Shown: positions 51,430-63,529, counted from the first letter of the stretch. The stretch: 64,000 bases of DNA from Nymphaea colorata (GCF_008831285.2 NC_045144.1:20473716-20537715); one strand, 5' to 3'. The notes: a model not told the origin generated them from the letters alone. Made by a program: numbers and translations.

Positions 51430-51971
51430 AAATAAACAACAAAGCGCATTTTGTTTTTCTTTCTCAAAGGATTTTAGAGCTTCTCTTTTTCTTTTGTAAG
51501 GCTATAAACTCTTTCTCTCTCTCTCTTATTTTTCCTTTGTATTTCTCTCTTGCATGTTTTTATGTATTTAAGTGGGAATGGGGTGACTTCATTAGCACGA
51601 TTAGTGCGAATGCGACGACGTGCAGTAAGATGCAGATCCAAATCATAAGAGAAGTTGATAGCGATAGAGATTCCAATATCAACGGTTCAAATGACTTGAC
51701 TCCTGAGTTCTGCGGGCCTGACATCACACCACATTTTTTGAACCATGGGTTCTAGTATATATATATATATATATAATTGAACTGTAAATTTGACTTTTTA
51801 GAGTTCTTAGTCATCTAATGAAGGTCGTTTGATTTATCGTGCTGGATAGTTAGTTAAAAAAAAATGATAAAAGGATTTTTGTCATCTACATCGCTCCACT
51901 TTCAACTACTTATCTGCTTCAAATAGACATTTCGATTTTAGATTATAAGGAGTCATCATGCATCCACTTAA

Positions 51972-52006
<35 letters not shown>

Positions 52007-53385
52007 AGACATTGATATTAGCTTGCTACTTGATGAAATCCATGACACACCATGCATTGCACCGTACAGTATAAATAAAAAGAATACATAATCAATCTCA
52101 CGCCATACCCCAACCAACGAAACATTCGGCTGGTTTAAACTGCCCACACGTCCAAATGATAAAAAAAAAAAAAAAAGGATAATGTGGTGTGCGTACACGT
52201 GTTTACACGTGTCAATATTAAAAAAATTAAACGTGTTGCCACGAAAGCGCAAGCGTCTCGTGAAAACGCAACGCCAGCTTTCACTTTCGCTTTAAATGTT
52301 TACGAGGCAAAACAGAAGGTCGATACGTCATACCCCATCTTCCCCTTTTCGCACGCAACCAACCCCCTTTCCCCCCTCCCTCTTTCAATTTCTCAAGCAA
52401 ACGGTCAGACCTCGGTTACTTGTCGCGGACGGCAATTTTCTCTCCTCCCCCCGTTAAATTACTCCTCATGTTATGTTTAACATGTGACTATTATTGGGCA
52501 GTATTTTTATTTTGAAAAAAAAAATTACCCGTAAAATTATTTGCCCTTACAAAGGATATTCTTTTTTTTTTCCCTTTTTTTGGGTTCAAAGACAATTTTA
52601 TCTATTAATTCTTAATATTTAATTTGAATCTACATTACCCATAGATTGAATCTTTTTCTGGCTGCCTAAGATAAGATTATGTAAATTGTGTTCAAGTTGA
52701 AAACATTGGAAGTTCAACGCTTGAGGTATGTTTCTATTAGCGTGATTTGGTAGAAGCCCGCCTAACTCTAACTTGTGCGATCTTCAAAAGGAAGTGAAGA
52801 TAAATCTTGAAGTCTTGGTAAAGAGGTTGCTTGTTTAAGACGGCAAACTTTTGAGGGTTTCCTTGCTTCCACAAGCCAAATTATATTATCTTCTAATTAA
52901 TTTAAGCTGCATTTGTCAATAGTGTCCGCCACAAGTAAACCTCTCCTTACTCTTGTTGAAGGAAAACAATGTTGGCAACACTAATATGGGAGACACCTAG
53001 TGTGGATCCTCTTGTAGCCTGACATGCAAAAAAAATTGGTTGTATTTGTCTCAATTTACACAAGATGAGTGATCATTTTGTCTACTTTCTATTTTCGTTC
53101 TTGATAAAGAAATGTAACCTGTTCATTCCAATTATAGATCACAAAACTAAAGAAATATCAAGAAGATATGAAGTCCTTGTGTTGCATCTCCTTAATATAT
53201 ATATATATGTATATATATATTATCAAACAAAATTTGTATTAGCCTATCTCTATAGTTATGATGTCGAGCCGAACAGATACAATACGTATTTTCGAACTTA
53301 GGACCGTATCAGCCGATTTCAATAATAGAGGAGTGAACACTGAACACATGGTCTTGTTTAGACCACCAAATTTCAATGTCGTTTC
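51430..53385. other. Intergenic AT-rich DNA
   Basis: (AT)n at 51756-51774 and 51973-52003. A slightly GC-richer stretch at 52180-52460 shows no gene. Nothing else was recognised. Confidence 0.5.
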
Positions 53386-53390
53386 GCAAG

Positions 53391-53475
53391 GGTTTGGCGC
53401 AGTGGGTAGGGTTTCTGCCGTTTCCCAAAGGTTTGGCGCAGTGGGTAGGGCTTCTGACCATGAAAGTGATAAAAG
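53391..53475 (+). mobile_element. Duplicated tRNA-like SINE head
   Basis: GGTTTGGCGCAGTGGGTAGG occurs at 53391 and 53430, a 39-base tandem duplication. TGGCGCAGTGGG fits the box A consensus TRGCNNARYNGG at every position. A clear box B does not follow, so the element is truncated. Confidence 0.5.
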
Positions 53476-53796
53476 TCATGAAAGCAATTTGGAAAATATT
53501 ATTTAGCCCTCGTTCAGTCTGCCAAACTAAAAATTTCTGGCTCTGGCCCGGCTTTGAGTTTTATATACAACTAGGTCTCTATGCTTGGGTGCAGTTCCAT
53601 CATGTACCAATAATTTCAGCGCGAACATATGTGGGCACCATCAGTTGATCTCATGGCAGCCATTGTATATGAAAATAGATCACCAAAGCTAATATGATTC
53701 AACAGATTATATTGTCTGCACAAAGCTAGCCTTGATCTTATCAGATTCCAAGGAGCAACTAAGTAGCCAAATATAATTAGCAAGAGATTAGCAAGA

Positions 53797-53955
53797 GATC
53801 ATGGCGGAGCTAGAAATTTTTTGGCTAAGGGGCACCCATTTATTCATCAAGTATTACATGTTATTTCATATATATTCAATTTTTTAAGCAGCTTCGTTGG
53901 ATTTCTGATCTGAATTTTAAGCAGCTTCGTTGGATTTCTGATCTGAATTTGATCT
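53797..53955 (+). mobile_element. hAT-like left end and a 36-base tandem duplication
   Basis: CATGGCGGAGCTAGAAATTT at 53801 is a left end of the hAT-like family; no right end was found. At 53883 and 53919, TTAAGCAGCTTCGTTGGATT begins two identical adjacent copies. Confidence 0.5.
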
Positions 53956-54519
53956 GTTGACATTCTTGAAACTGCATAGGACAACAAGGCATATGAAACA
54001 TGAAAAAAAGGAAAGAAAGTTTGTAGATATCACTCTCAAGATATGAACACTGAGAAAACAATTTGAAGAAATCGGTGCTGGGAAAAGGTGGCCGACTATC
54101 CTGACGCTTATTTACTGTAGATCCTGCAAAACCGCTTCCTTTTAAAATGGCAACAGCACTGCTGGTGCCATTGACATCATTGCTTGCATATAAAGTTTTG
54201 TATTCTTTTGCTGCAACTCGTTTCTTCTTTTTCTTTCTTGCTGCTGTCGTCACCAACATTGTAGATTTCAATTCTCCGTGGAGTTTTTTTCTTTTCCTTT
54301 TTTTCTGTTTAGATCTCGAATTTTTCGGTTTAAGAAATGTATGTTTGCCATATCTTCCTTATACATGTCTCTTTTAGTGCAAAAATGCAGTAAAGTCCAT
54401 TTTCCTTGTCTATCAAGAAACTCTTGGTAGTTGGATTTTCATTCAATTTTGAGGTGAAAATGACTGTTTGGAAAAGAGGCTGAAGGTTAGAGTCTTGGGT
54501 TATGTCTAGAGTCTTGGGT

Positions 54520-54800
54520 TGTATCCGGTACCCAGCTCGACTTGACTCAAGTTCGGAAAAAAAGTATGTTATCGGCCGGGCCTGCCCGAGTGGGCCCAAT
54601 AACATTTTTTTAATATTTTATTATTTTTATATATAATTATAATATTTTATTATAATTTTTAATATTTATATATTATTTTATATTAATTATATATTTTTTA
54701 AAATTTAATTGTGCCGGTCTGGGGCCCAAGTTTCGGGTGTCAGGCCGAGCCCAGGTTTCAAGTGTTGGTCGGGCTGACCCGATGCCCAAGCTTAGTCTAG
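54520..54800. mobile_element. Family A GC-armed, AT-cored inverted repeat
   Basis: GC-rich arms (TATCGGCCGGGCCTGCCCG on the left, GGTCGGGCTGACCCGATGCCC on the right) flank about 110 bases of A/T. The right end inverts to AAGCTTGGGCATCGGGTC, like the ends of 11726-12061. Confidence 0.5.
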
Positions 54801-54842
54801 ACCTAGGTGAGGTATGGTATACTCGTCAACTATTCATTTATA

Positions 54843-54925
54843 GTTTAGGGGTGTAGCACCTACAGGATTTGAACAAACGACGCACATTCTACAGGACTGC
54901 CTGTCCAGCCAGCTGTTTGCTACCA
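54843..54925 (-). mobile_element. tRNA-like SINE head, minus strand
   Basis: On the minus strand, GGTAGCAAACAGCTGGCTGG is followed about 35 bases later by TTGTTCAAATCCTGTAGGTG, a box B-like motif. Confidence 0.45.
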
Positions 54926-54929
54926 ACTT

Positions 54930-56630
54930 GAGCAGCAGGGATGTGAATGAATTACTCATTTATCATCTTACTTTCAATCAGTTTAGTCGGATGCCAAACA
55001 GAAGGAAGTTTTTTGTCCGATTACAATCCAAGGTGATTTCAGTGTGGAACTTTTATAATTGAGTCCCAATCTGACTCCAATGACTGATCGAGATATAATC
55101 CGAAGTCAGGATCTCAATTCGAATTTAATGACAGGGGATCCGATTAAGGCGAACTTATAAAGGTTGCATTAGATTATATATCCCTTTTTATGGGCCAAAG
55201 ATTTCATTCTCTTTTATTAAAAGGAAGGCACAAAAAAACTTCCAGGGTTCTACCTTGATGTCTTCCCATAAGCCATCTACTCAGCCTTTTACCTTTTGAA
55301 AGCACAAGTTGATGCCCTTTATTGCTCCGAACAAAAAGTTAGGAAAATATTGTGCATAAAAAGTAGAAGATATCATGGGCCAAAGATGCAGTCTAATTTT
55401 TCTCACTTGCTCATCTCAATAATGCCACAACTTATATATATATATATATATTTGAATGGTGATTTTGTTTTTCAGGGTTGTTTGATCCAACATTATGGAC
55501 GATTAAGAAAAAAGTAAAAATAGAAAGTAATGGGCATTTTCATCATCTAGTATTAGTTCATATTTTTTTCTCCTTATTATATATATATAGAGAGAGAGAG
55601 GGAGAGCAAGACAGAAAAAAAGTCACCTAACTCATTCATGAGGACCGTCTAATCCATTATGGACAGTGGAGATTAAAACAAAACAAAAAGTGTGAACTGA
55701 TGATAAATGATAAAAACACTTGTCATATTTTTCTCTTTATTTTTCTTTCAACAATTCATTACAATTGATTGTTGGGTCCTCTTGGTGACTCTTAATAGCA
55801 AGGGTCATAATTTATAATTTTAAATACACCAAAAAAGCAGAATGAATTGGATTCTCAAAATGGCGGAAAAGAGGCAGAAGTTCCAAACGATATCCTAACT
55901 ATTGATGGGTCCTTTTCTTCTTTATTGGTGAAACAGACTTGTGCCAGATTACGCCAAGAGATCATGCACCTCAGCATTCAACCGTTGACATCTTCCATTT
56001 TATAACTTAAAAGAAAACTGAAGTTCGGCCCACTGAAGCAGAAGCTCTTATTGTTAGTTGCTAGTTGCTCTGGCAGATCTACTCGGACAGAAAGCTGTGT
56101 GCGCCGGGCAGTAAAGAAGGAAGCACATTTTGGTAATTTATTAAAAATATTTTGTATACTTTTTTTTCTTCTTTTTTTTTATTTTTTTTTTAAAAAGTTC
56201 TTTTCATTATAAACTAAAAGTATTTTAGTCATTAATCATATTGGCACACGAAAATTAGTGCATCAAAGTGTGGCGTATATAATCAGGTTCGATCTGCTTG
56301 GCTACAAGCACATTATCTTACTTTCAATCTTTAGCTTAAGGATAATGTTCAAAATTAAGTAGAAGGAATTTGAACTCTTTACGCTTTTGATCGCTTTATG
56401 TGGATAATGGCAGCACCGTCTTGAGTTGTGCAACATTGGGTTTCACACAATAGAAGAGCTAATTAATGTGTTCCTTTTGCGTGTAAACTGCAACTAATGG
56501 CCCAGCCAAAGGGAGCACTAAAGCAGATCTAAAAGAAGGGCAGAAACTTCCTTGTTTGATGGGCAGAAGTTATATAAATACTATTTTTTGAGGAGATTAT
56601 GAAATATAAGCTCAGAGTTTGGCGATGTAA
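54930..56630. other. Intergenic DNA, nothing recognised
   Basis: Short (AT)n at 55434-55450, (AT)n then (GA)n at 55579-55603, and T-rich runs near 56160-56200. No gene signal. Confidence 0.5.
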
Positions 56631-56634
56631 TGTG

Positions 56635-57155
56635 AGCTGTGCATGAGCCGAGTCGAACTGGCTCGCCAGCTTGAGGTGGACTCGGCTCAAAAATTCGAAC
56701 TTGATATCAGCTCGAACTCGAGTTGAGGTTGGTAGAACAAGCTCGAACTTGAATCGATGATATAGTGTTGAGCTCGAGCTCTCGTTTAATTCTTTTCTAT
56801 TGACTTAATGTCTTGTTTTTTTTTTTAGCTCGTTAACTCATTTAATTGTTCTAACTAATTCAGTTGTATAACAACCATAAGGAAAAAATGCATATGTTCT
56901 GCATCCAAATATCCATTAAAAAAACAACAATGGAAGATCTCTCATCCATGTCACATTTAGGTAGTCGAATGACACGAATCAAGCCGAATTTAAACGAGTC
57001 GATTTCTCACCACTTGAGCTCGATTGGTTTAACATTTCAAGCATAAATTTAAACTTGACCTCAACTTGCACATGAACGAGTCAAGCTCAAGTCGAGATTT
57101 TACGAGTGAATTCAAGTTGAGCCCCAGTTGGCTTGACTCATTGTGCAGCCCTACA
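56635..57155. repeat. Family D GAGCTCG-rich copy, long
   Basis: Begins TGAGCTGTGCATGAGCCGAG and ends GACTCATTGTGCAGCCCTAC, which are approximately inverted. The interior holds GTTGAGCTCGAGCTCTCG and many AGCTCGAAC words. Confidence 0.5.
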
Positions 57156-57159
57156 TGTC

Positions 57160-58320
57160 GTGATCTTTTGTAATTAAAGAAGAGTGTTCACTTTCATAAG
57201 GAAAATGCTTTCTGGTAATCAAGTATGAAGCTTTTCTTGTACTTCTCATATTCCTCTTTGAATCGTAACTCTAGCCATCAACCTGTTCAGGGGGTTAGGC
57301 TTACAAGCATCAAGTCGAACAAGGTCGATCGAGACTATGACCTCCTAAATACAATATAACACTTGTTAGTTTTTCATTTCTTGTATTTTTACCTAAAATT
57401 TTGATTTTTTATTTTTTAAAAAAACTCCAAAGTTTTCCAAAAAAGACAACTTTGCCAAAAAATACCTAAAAAAAACCTCGCAGATTAAAAAAACCCCAAG
57501 AACGATATTTGTGGCTATGGTTTTCTGCAGTGTTCTTTTGTTTCGCACACTCGAAAGCGCAGGTTGGTCGCAACTTTAATTTTGTTAGCTTTGATAGCAT
57601 GTCATTAATGGTGCATTGACAAAGTAAATGAAGGGCTTTGATAACTTGTTATCTTGTTTAGTGGAAACAGTGGGTGAACTAATGGTCTCTATCTAGTTTA
57701 TAAGAATTTTGTATGTGTTGTTAGATGCCAACCATGTAAAACGTTCATACTTAGCTCCCACATACAGAACTAAAGAAATTAAGCACACGTTCACTGTTCT
57801 TTTACTTGAAGCAATTTGTGCATGCATGTGCCCATTGGTGCTTATTTATCTCAAACAATTGTCAAAGCAACTTCTATTTGTTTTTGTCCACAAAGGTGAA
57901 GTTTCGTTTATGTTAGGGATGTATCAAACTTGAAAAAGACTTAGCCTATCTATTGCATGTTACTTATCTCAAACAGTTGTTTTAATCAAAGCAACTTCAG
58001 GATTATATTAGAAACACATGCAACCTCCGCCTTGAAGAGTGCTTAGGATAAGCCCGATTTTCATAAAACTCATGCAACATGCAAGTCTTTCAACCACCCA
58101 ACTTGCAAAAATTGTATGAACATGAAAAGAGAGCAAATAGAATATAAAAAGAGAGGAGAACAAGAACAGATCAGCGTAATTAACATGAATTAAACAATCA
58201 AATATGCAGTAACCGAGGATTCTTAATCGAGATCAAATTCTTAATCGAGATCAAATCTTAAGGCCTGAAAAAGATAATGTATATCAATCCTATGTTCCTT
58301 TACCCAAAAGGATTGCTCTG
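57160..58320. other. Intergenic DNA, nothing recognised
   Basis: A-rich stretch at 57380-57500 and a 21-base tandem copy, ATTCTTAATCGAGATCAAA, at 58219 and 58239. No gene signal. Confidence 0.5.
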
Positions 58321-58322
58321 TA

Positions 58323-58503
58323 CAGGGGTGGAGCCAGAAATTTTTTTATAAAAAGAGCCGAATTAAAGTTTCTAAATTTTGTTAGGAGCTGAAATCTCAT
58401 TTTTCAAAATTTTTGTATAAAACAAGTGAAATTTTCTAAAATTTACATGTAGATTTAAAAAAAAAATGGGAGGGGGGATCAGAGCCCCTGCAGCACCACT
58501 TTG
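58323..58503 (+). mobile_element. hAT-like non-autonomous element (family C type copy)
   Basis: Starts CAGGGGTGGAGCCAG; the right end inverts to CAAAGTGGTGCTGCAGGGGC. Flanks GCTCTGTA (58315-58322) and GCTCTGTT (58504-58511) match at 7 of 8. The interior core ATAAAACAAGTGAAATTTTC defines family C. Further element-end words (TGGCTCTGCC, GGCTCCGCCATG) lie at 58544 and 58661. Confidence 0.65.
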
Positions 58504-58592
58504 GCTCTGTTTGTGGCTCTATAATTGGGGACTCACTTTTAGTGGCTCTGCCAATGGTGTCACTTAAAATTTCTTTATTTTTAAATAAGCAT

Positions 58593-58594
<2 letters not shown>

Positions 58595-58629
<35 letters not shown>
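58595..58629. repeat. (TA)n microsatellite
   Basis: About 17 AT units. Confidence 0.95.
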
Positions 58630-58631
<2 letters not shown>

Positions 58632-58884
58632 TGTCTCATCAGATATGAGTACTTTTAAACAAGGCTCCGCCATGCTCACTTTAGCCACTTTTTAAGGGGC
58701 ATTCACTTATATAAATGAGAGAAGCTACCATGAATTTCCAGTATGAAAATACAAAAGTGCTTTTGTGAGTCTGTGTGGGCAATTGCTCGCACCTGCCTCG
58801 GCTCCTTAACATAACATTAAAAAGGAGAACAACACTAACGAGACTTGGCAAAATAAAATAGCAGAATAACTCAGGTAAACACAA

Positions 58885-58927
58885 ATGAACATGTTCCCCC
58901 ACCATCAAATCATGTGTTGTCCTCAAC
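58885..58927 (-). mobile_element. Possible LTR-retrotransposon polypurine tract region
   Basis: On the minus strand, TTGAGGACAACACATGATTT, then GGTGGGGGAACATGTT, resembles the end of the polyprotein plus the polypurine tract seen in plant Ty3/gypsy elements (GAGGACAA...GTGTGGGGGAA). No intact polyprotein or paired LTRs were found, so it is at most a relic. Confidence 0.3.
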
Positions 58928-59544
58928 TCAGCCTTTTCATATTATCTCCACACTTTAGATAGTGCGCCGTTGATACGAAGCCCCTCCCCTCGTGTAACTT
59001 TTGCTCCCAAGAGGCAAATTTTTTTTTTTTTTTTGTTCCACAGTTTCTTCTTTGCGTCTTGTTTAAGGGTATCTTAATCTTTGTTAAAAAGCTATTTTTT
59101 AACACTTTCAGTTTTGCACTTGATGTTCGTTTTTTCCTTTTTTCTTTTTTCCAGTTCAGGACCATTTTAATCTTTGGGCTCCTAATATTTACTTGCATCT
59201 TCTATACCTGTTGATCGAACCTGTTTTGTTTTCTGAATGCTACTTATATTACATAGCACATTCCCATGTCAGCTCCGTTTCATGTTACCCTCTATGTTAA
59301 ATTTTGTTTGGCTTGCCTTAGTAGCTTGTTTGGGGTGAGCATGAGAAATACTTCATCTTACAATCAAGAACCGAACCCCTCACCTTTCCCTCCAACCCCC
59401 AAGGTACCAAACTTGCTTTCGATGTTTCAAGGTAATGTATTTATTATGTTTTAACTTGCACATCAATGTATTGGACAAGGTCAGAGTCTACCTGGAAATG
59501 ACTTCAAATTCTTTACATAAAAAGCCAGAGTCTACCTGGTAGAG

Positions 59545-59700
59545 CATGCATGGGTCTTGGCCCTATTTTAAAATTTAAAAAAAAAATCACATGTAAATTT
59601 AAAAAAAAAAATCACTTGTTTTATATAAAAATTTTAAAAAATGATATTTAGGTCTTAGTTAAAATTTAAAAACTTTAATTCGACCTTTCTCATAAAAAAA
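59545..59700 (-). mobile_element. Family C hAT-like copy, reverse orientation
   Basis: ATCACTTGTTTTATATAAAA, then AATGATATTTAGGTCTTAG and AAAAACTTTAATTCGACC, the reverse of the 58323-58503 core. Confidence 0.5.
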
Positions 59701-59704
59701 AATT

Positions 59705-61185
59705 ATAACAATTCCTCCGTGGATAAAAGAACAATGAATAGTAGGCTCATGACATGACCTAACGTGCCATTCTAGACAATTGTCACTATGGAATTCGTTA
59801 GCTGTGCTCTTTGATGCGATTACAGCTTAACCTCGACGATCAAATGCAGATTCAATAGAAATGAAAGGGTGTTGATATGCACGAGGCTGGATATGCTGAG
59901 GATTAGCACTCGTAAAGCATCGGGCTTTGCTCGTGACTTGATGTGATGTGACATGACGTGACGTTAACATTTCCTAACGTAATTCTTAGCTTTGCGAGTG
60001 CTTTTTTTGGTGAAGAAGGACCCCTTATACTTCCTTGTCAATCTTCACTACAGCCAAGCCTGCAATGCAAATGCTAGTTATAACAGAGAGAACCTCTTTG
60101 TGTGGCTGCAGAGTAGCCGGTTGCTGCCATGGCTACTTTAAAAGAGATTGTGGCCCATATGAGCGGTATGCGATTGTCATTCTTTGGTTTGTCACATTTT
60201 GCTGGCCTAGCTTGCTAATAAATTGAATGCATATTGAACTTAGAGAGGACCCATACATTGTCCAATTGATCAAATAGATTGACAATAAAAAGCAAGGAAC
60301 TTATCTTTCACAAACACCTTATTACGAGCCTTCAAAATGGTACCATTTTTCAGATATTTTCATATTCAGATTTGAATATGAATAAAGAAAAGTCATATCC
60401 GAATCCAAAAACTGATCTTACAATCCCAATCCAATCTGAATCAGTTTTATGTATTCACATTTGAGTCGGAATTTTGAATCAAATTTGGCTGATTTTAAAA
60501 ATGTAAGGCATTTATGTGGGATATTTATTTAAAAACAAATCAGGCCCAAATTCAAATCGAATCAGGTATTTATGCACATCCAAATCTGAAGTTCTAATTT
60601 CTTATTCAGATATTAATTTTTTTTTCATGACTGATTTTTGTCAGATTTTTTGTTCAAATCGGATATATTAACATCCCTACTTCCAAGGATAAACACTTGG
60701 TGTCATAATCTTCAATGTAGGAGAGCACTAGAGCTCCCAAATGGAACTACTGAGTGCTAAAAGATCTTCCTGCTTTTAACATGTAGTTGGTCCATCTTGC
60801 CAAACTGCTTATAAGAAATATTGGGACATCTCAGGCTATTCTAAATATGTACCGTGCTACAGAGTTCACCACTGTCACATGACATTCTTTCTTTTCCCAT
60901 TGCAACCTCAACCCTCTGCTTTCACTAATCTTGAAGAACACATATTGCACATCTTTCTCCAAAATCTGTGAGTTTACATTTAATTCCCCCTGCTTAGTCT
61001 TCCAGTTAAGAAGAATATACATTAGGCATATTTACGAGCATCTTCTTTTTGGGTGTGGTGTTTATTGTCCCCTTGTGGGGGCTTCACTACTTTAAGCCAT
61101 TTCTATATTAGCCTATAAGTGATGGAGATCCTTTTGGTTTCACTTGAACCTCTTCTCTAGCTTGCTATTGGAGCAGCAACACTTA
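59705..61185. other. Intergenic DNA with a family B copy
   Basis: 60340-60685 is a family B copy ending GGATATATTAACATCCCTAC. A 63-codon frame at 60035-60226 ends in a cysteine-rich and hydrophobic stretch (CCHGYFKRDC) but matches no known domain. Nothing else was seen. Confidence 0.45.
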
Positions 61186-61189
61186 ATTG

Positions 61190-61337
61190 TTTTTTTGGCA
61201 GCATAAAAGCCTTGTAAATGTCACATGAATTTGCTCAAAAACTATGGCAAATTTTGTGGAACGCTAGAGCCAGTATTCCATGAATTTGCTCTAATCTTTG
61301 AGACAGATCGCATCCTTACTGCCAAATGACCCCTTAG
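61190..61337. mobile_element. Short foldback element
   Basis: TTTTTTGGCAGCATAAAAG on the left; on the right, inverted, GGTCATTTGGCAGTAAGGATG. CATGAATTTGCTC occurs twice inside. The GGGGTCATTTGGCAG-type end is common in plant inverted-repeat transposons. Confidence 0.35.
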
Positions 61338-61790
61338 AGTTCATCTCACTTCCACCAGGAAATAGTTCTAATGCCAATTGTCATAAACCTACCTTTCACT
61401 GCGCTATGTGGCAAAGAAATAAGTTGAGCTCATATTATTGGTGAAAATATTGTCTTCAGCTAGTTTATAGAGAGTTTAGTACGCTGGAAGCTTCCTTTCA
61501 AGTGAGTTAGAGTCCTCCTGCCTCGAAGAGAGCCGAACCCCGACCCTCTGGTTCCCCCTCCTTTTCCCCATTGCCCCAGAATGTTGACTACTTGTGTCTG
61601 TATCTTGATGTGAACCCATTATATGTCAGCTAATATTGCGTTCCCATCCATACTGCATGGATGTCATGGGCAATCAAATTAAGAATGAGTTCTCTTCATC
61701 CCGCCAGCCCGACCACCTATGCCATCCTTTGTTATTACAAAGTGGAAAGGGAGAAAATAAAGTGGCACACATCAGAGTTTTGCTCATAGG

Positions 61791-62175
61791 GTTGGCATAA
61801 GGACCTTTAAGTTGAAGAATATCAAGAGGATAGTAGTTCTGTGTTTGGCCCTTATTGACATTGATCTGCCTAATCTGACCTGCCTATACCAAAATAGGAA
61901 AGTTGGATGAGAAAATTGTTCTTTCACATGGTTAAGGGGTTGCTTAAGACCTTTAGATTTGAAGAACATCAAGAGCTTAGCACCAATTTTGTGTCTCCTG
62001 GCATTTTAGTCTGCCTAACTCACCTTGCATGTCAAAAAAATAAAAAGGTGTTGTCAAAGTTACATGCCAACAAGAGCTTCTAAGTGAAAGAACCAAGATC
62101 TTAGAATGCGGTTTGCCTCTCTTTCCATTAATTTACTCATATCAGTCTGCCTAATAAACTGATCCACCTGAGAGT
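61791..62175 (+). repeat. Three diverged tandem copies, about 148-base period
   Basis: Each copy has a GACCTTTAAGTTGAAGAATA-like start, an ATCAAGAG segment and a TCTGCCTAAT / CTGACCTGCC end. They begin at about 61791, 61939 and 62063. The third is most diverged. Confidence 0.65.
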
Positions 62176-62179
62176 CATT

Positions 62180-63325
62180 TAGGTTATGTGTTTATCGTTT
62201 TGGTTTTATACTTAATTTATTTGAATACTGGATCTAAATAACGAAAATCCATGTTTCATTAGGAAGTTCGACAGTTGCTTTTCCTGAGATTACCTTGATC
62301 TTCAAGAGATCACATGTACATGTGATTTACATGCTATTAACAGTCCAAATTTAGATTAATATAAAGTTAGTTGTTCTTCCTTTTGAATTCTTTGTTTACT
62401 TTAAATGAAGTATTATGGCTTCGTGGGTAGATATTTTCATTGAATTGAAACACTGTAAGGTGGCTGAATTTGATTTCTTTGGGTAAGTGTGAGGAGTATC
62501 CCGCGCCCAAGTGACAAATAAAGCACCCCAGCGCCGCCCCCTAGATCTAGGGCTGCGTTGGCATGTGAGACGTTAAACCTCTAATGCACTTCAGCTAGTA
62601 TATTGGTTCCACCCATTGGCAAAGGAGGTGACTTCTATGCCACTCCAACCAGCAACCGGCATCCTACCAGCCATTAGCCTGGGCCAGTGAGCGGACCTGC
62701 TCAGGGAGGCCGATGTAGAGCTTACACTGAATGGCATCTGCCCACCCACAACTTGCCAATCGAAAAGACGAAAAAAAAGATAGATTATGGAAAGTTGGGT
62801 CGACACAGGCTGATGCAATTGGAAAAGTTGGACGTAGGCAATTACAGCATTCATAAAGTGGGCATCTCTTTATATATTTTCACTTTGCACTTTGCAGATG
62901 TAGGCTTTCATTTAGGACTCTGGACTCCCATATCTGCGAACTCTTTGTGCTGTCTTTCTGCTCTTTCTTATCAATCACCTGGAACACTTTTTTCTTGGTA
63001 GGAGCATCAACTGGAGTACTTTACAGCAGAGATTTTTTTCGCAAAAAATCTAAAGCCTATAACCTAATCTGCTTTTGTATGAATGGGTAGCTGGAACTTT
63101 CACCGATCACCGCAGATATTTGTTTGCTACGTCGATTTTTCTTCCTTGAGGATCATATATATAAAAGTTTATCTGAATTTTTAGATTACTTCCTTCATTT
63201 AAGAAAGAAAGTGAGTGAAGAGAGACTAAGAAGTCAGATTGTGAAGGTTTTTATGATTTGGTGCTTTAGATCATATGATCAGTCTAGCAATATAAATGTC
63301 TTAGTAATAAAAAAGAAAATCTACT
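62180..63325. other. Intergenic DNA, nothing recognised
   Basis: Frames of 87-104 codons overlap on opposite strands at 62591-63001 without domains. A 60-codon stretch at 63124-63300 (LRKKVSEERLRSQIVKVF) reads like protein but is unidentified. Confidence 0.45.
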
Positions 63326-63328
63326 TCA

Positions 63329-63527
63329 ACCGATATGCCCTTAGGCACGGCCATACATAACATAGAAATAACACTTGGAAATGGTGGATAATTAGCTAGA
63401 GCAGCAGGTGTTGTAGTGAAACTGATGGCAAAAGAGGTTAAATCGGCTACATTAAGGTTACCATCTGGAGAGGTTCGTTTGATTTTTAAAAACTGCTCAT
63501 CGGAACAGTCGGACAAGTGGGTAATGT
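63329..63527 (+). pseudogene. rpl2: Plastid rpl2 fragment in the nucleus (NUPT)
   Basis: Translates as TDMPLGTAIHNIEITLG, then LARAAG and [19 protein letters not shown], which are conserved segments of chloroplast ribosomal protein L2 (second exon). A stop codon replaces the Gln after TLGNGG, consistent with a C-to-T change, and a 2-base insertion near 63508 shifts the frame just before the expected TVGQVGNV. About 200 bases of the gene remain; both ends are lost and no other plastid sequence was recognised next to it. The mitochondrial L2 protein differs in these motifs, so plastid origin is favoured. Confidence 0.88.
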
Positions 63528-63529
63528 CA

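Noticed and set aside
60035-60226. Cysteine-rich CCHGYFKRDC as a retrotransposon zinc knuckle
   Set aside because: The spacing does not match CX2CX4HX4C, and no gag or polymerase sequence surrounds it.
63124-63300. Frame with LRKKVSEERLRSQIVKVF as more plastid sequence
   Set aside because: It matches no plastid protein I know next to rpl2, and the rpl2 similarity begins abruptly at 63329.
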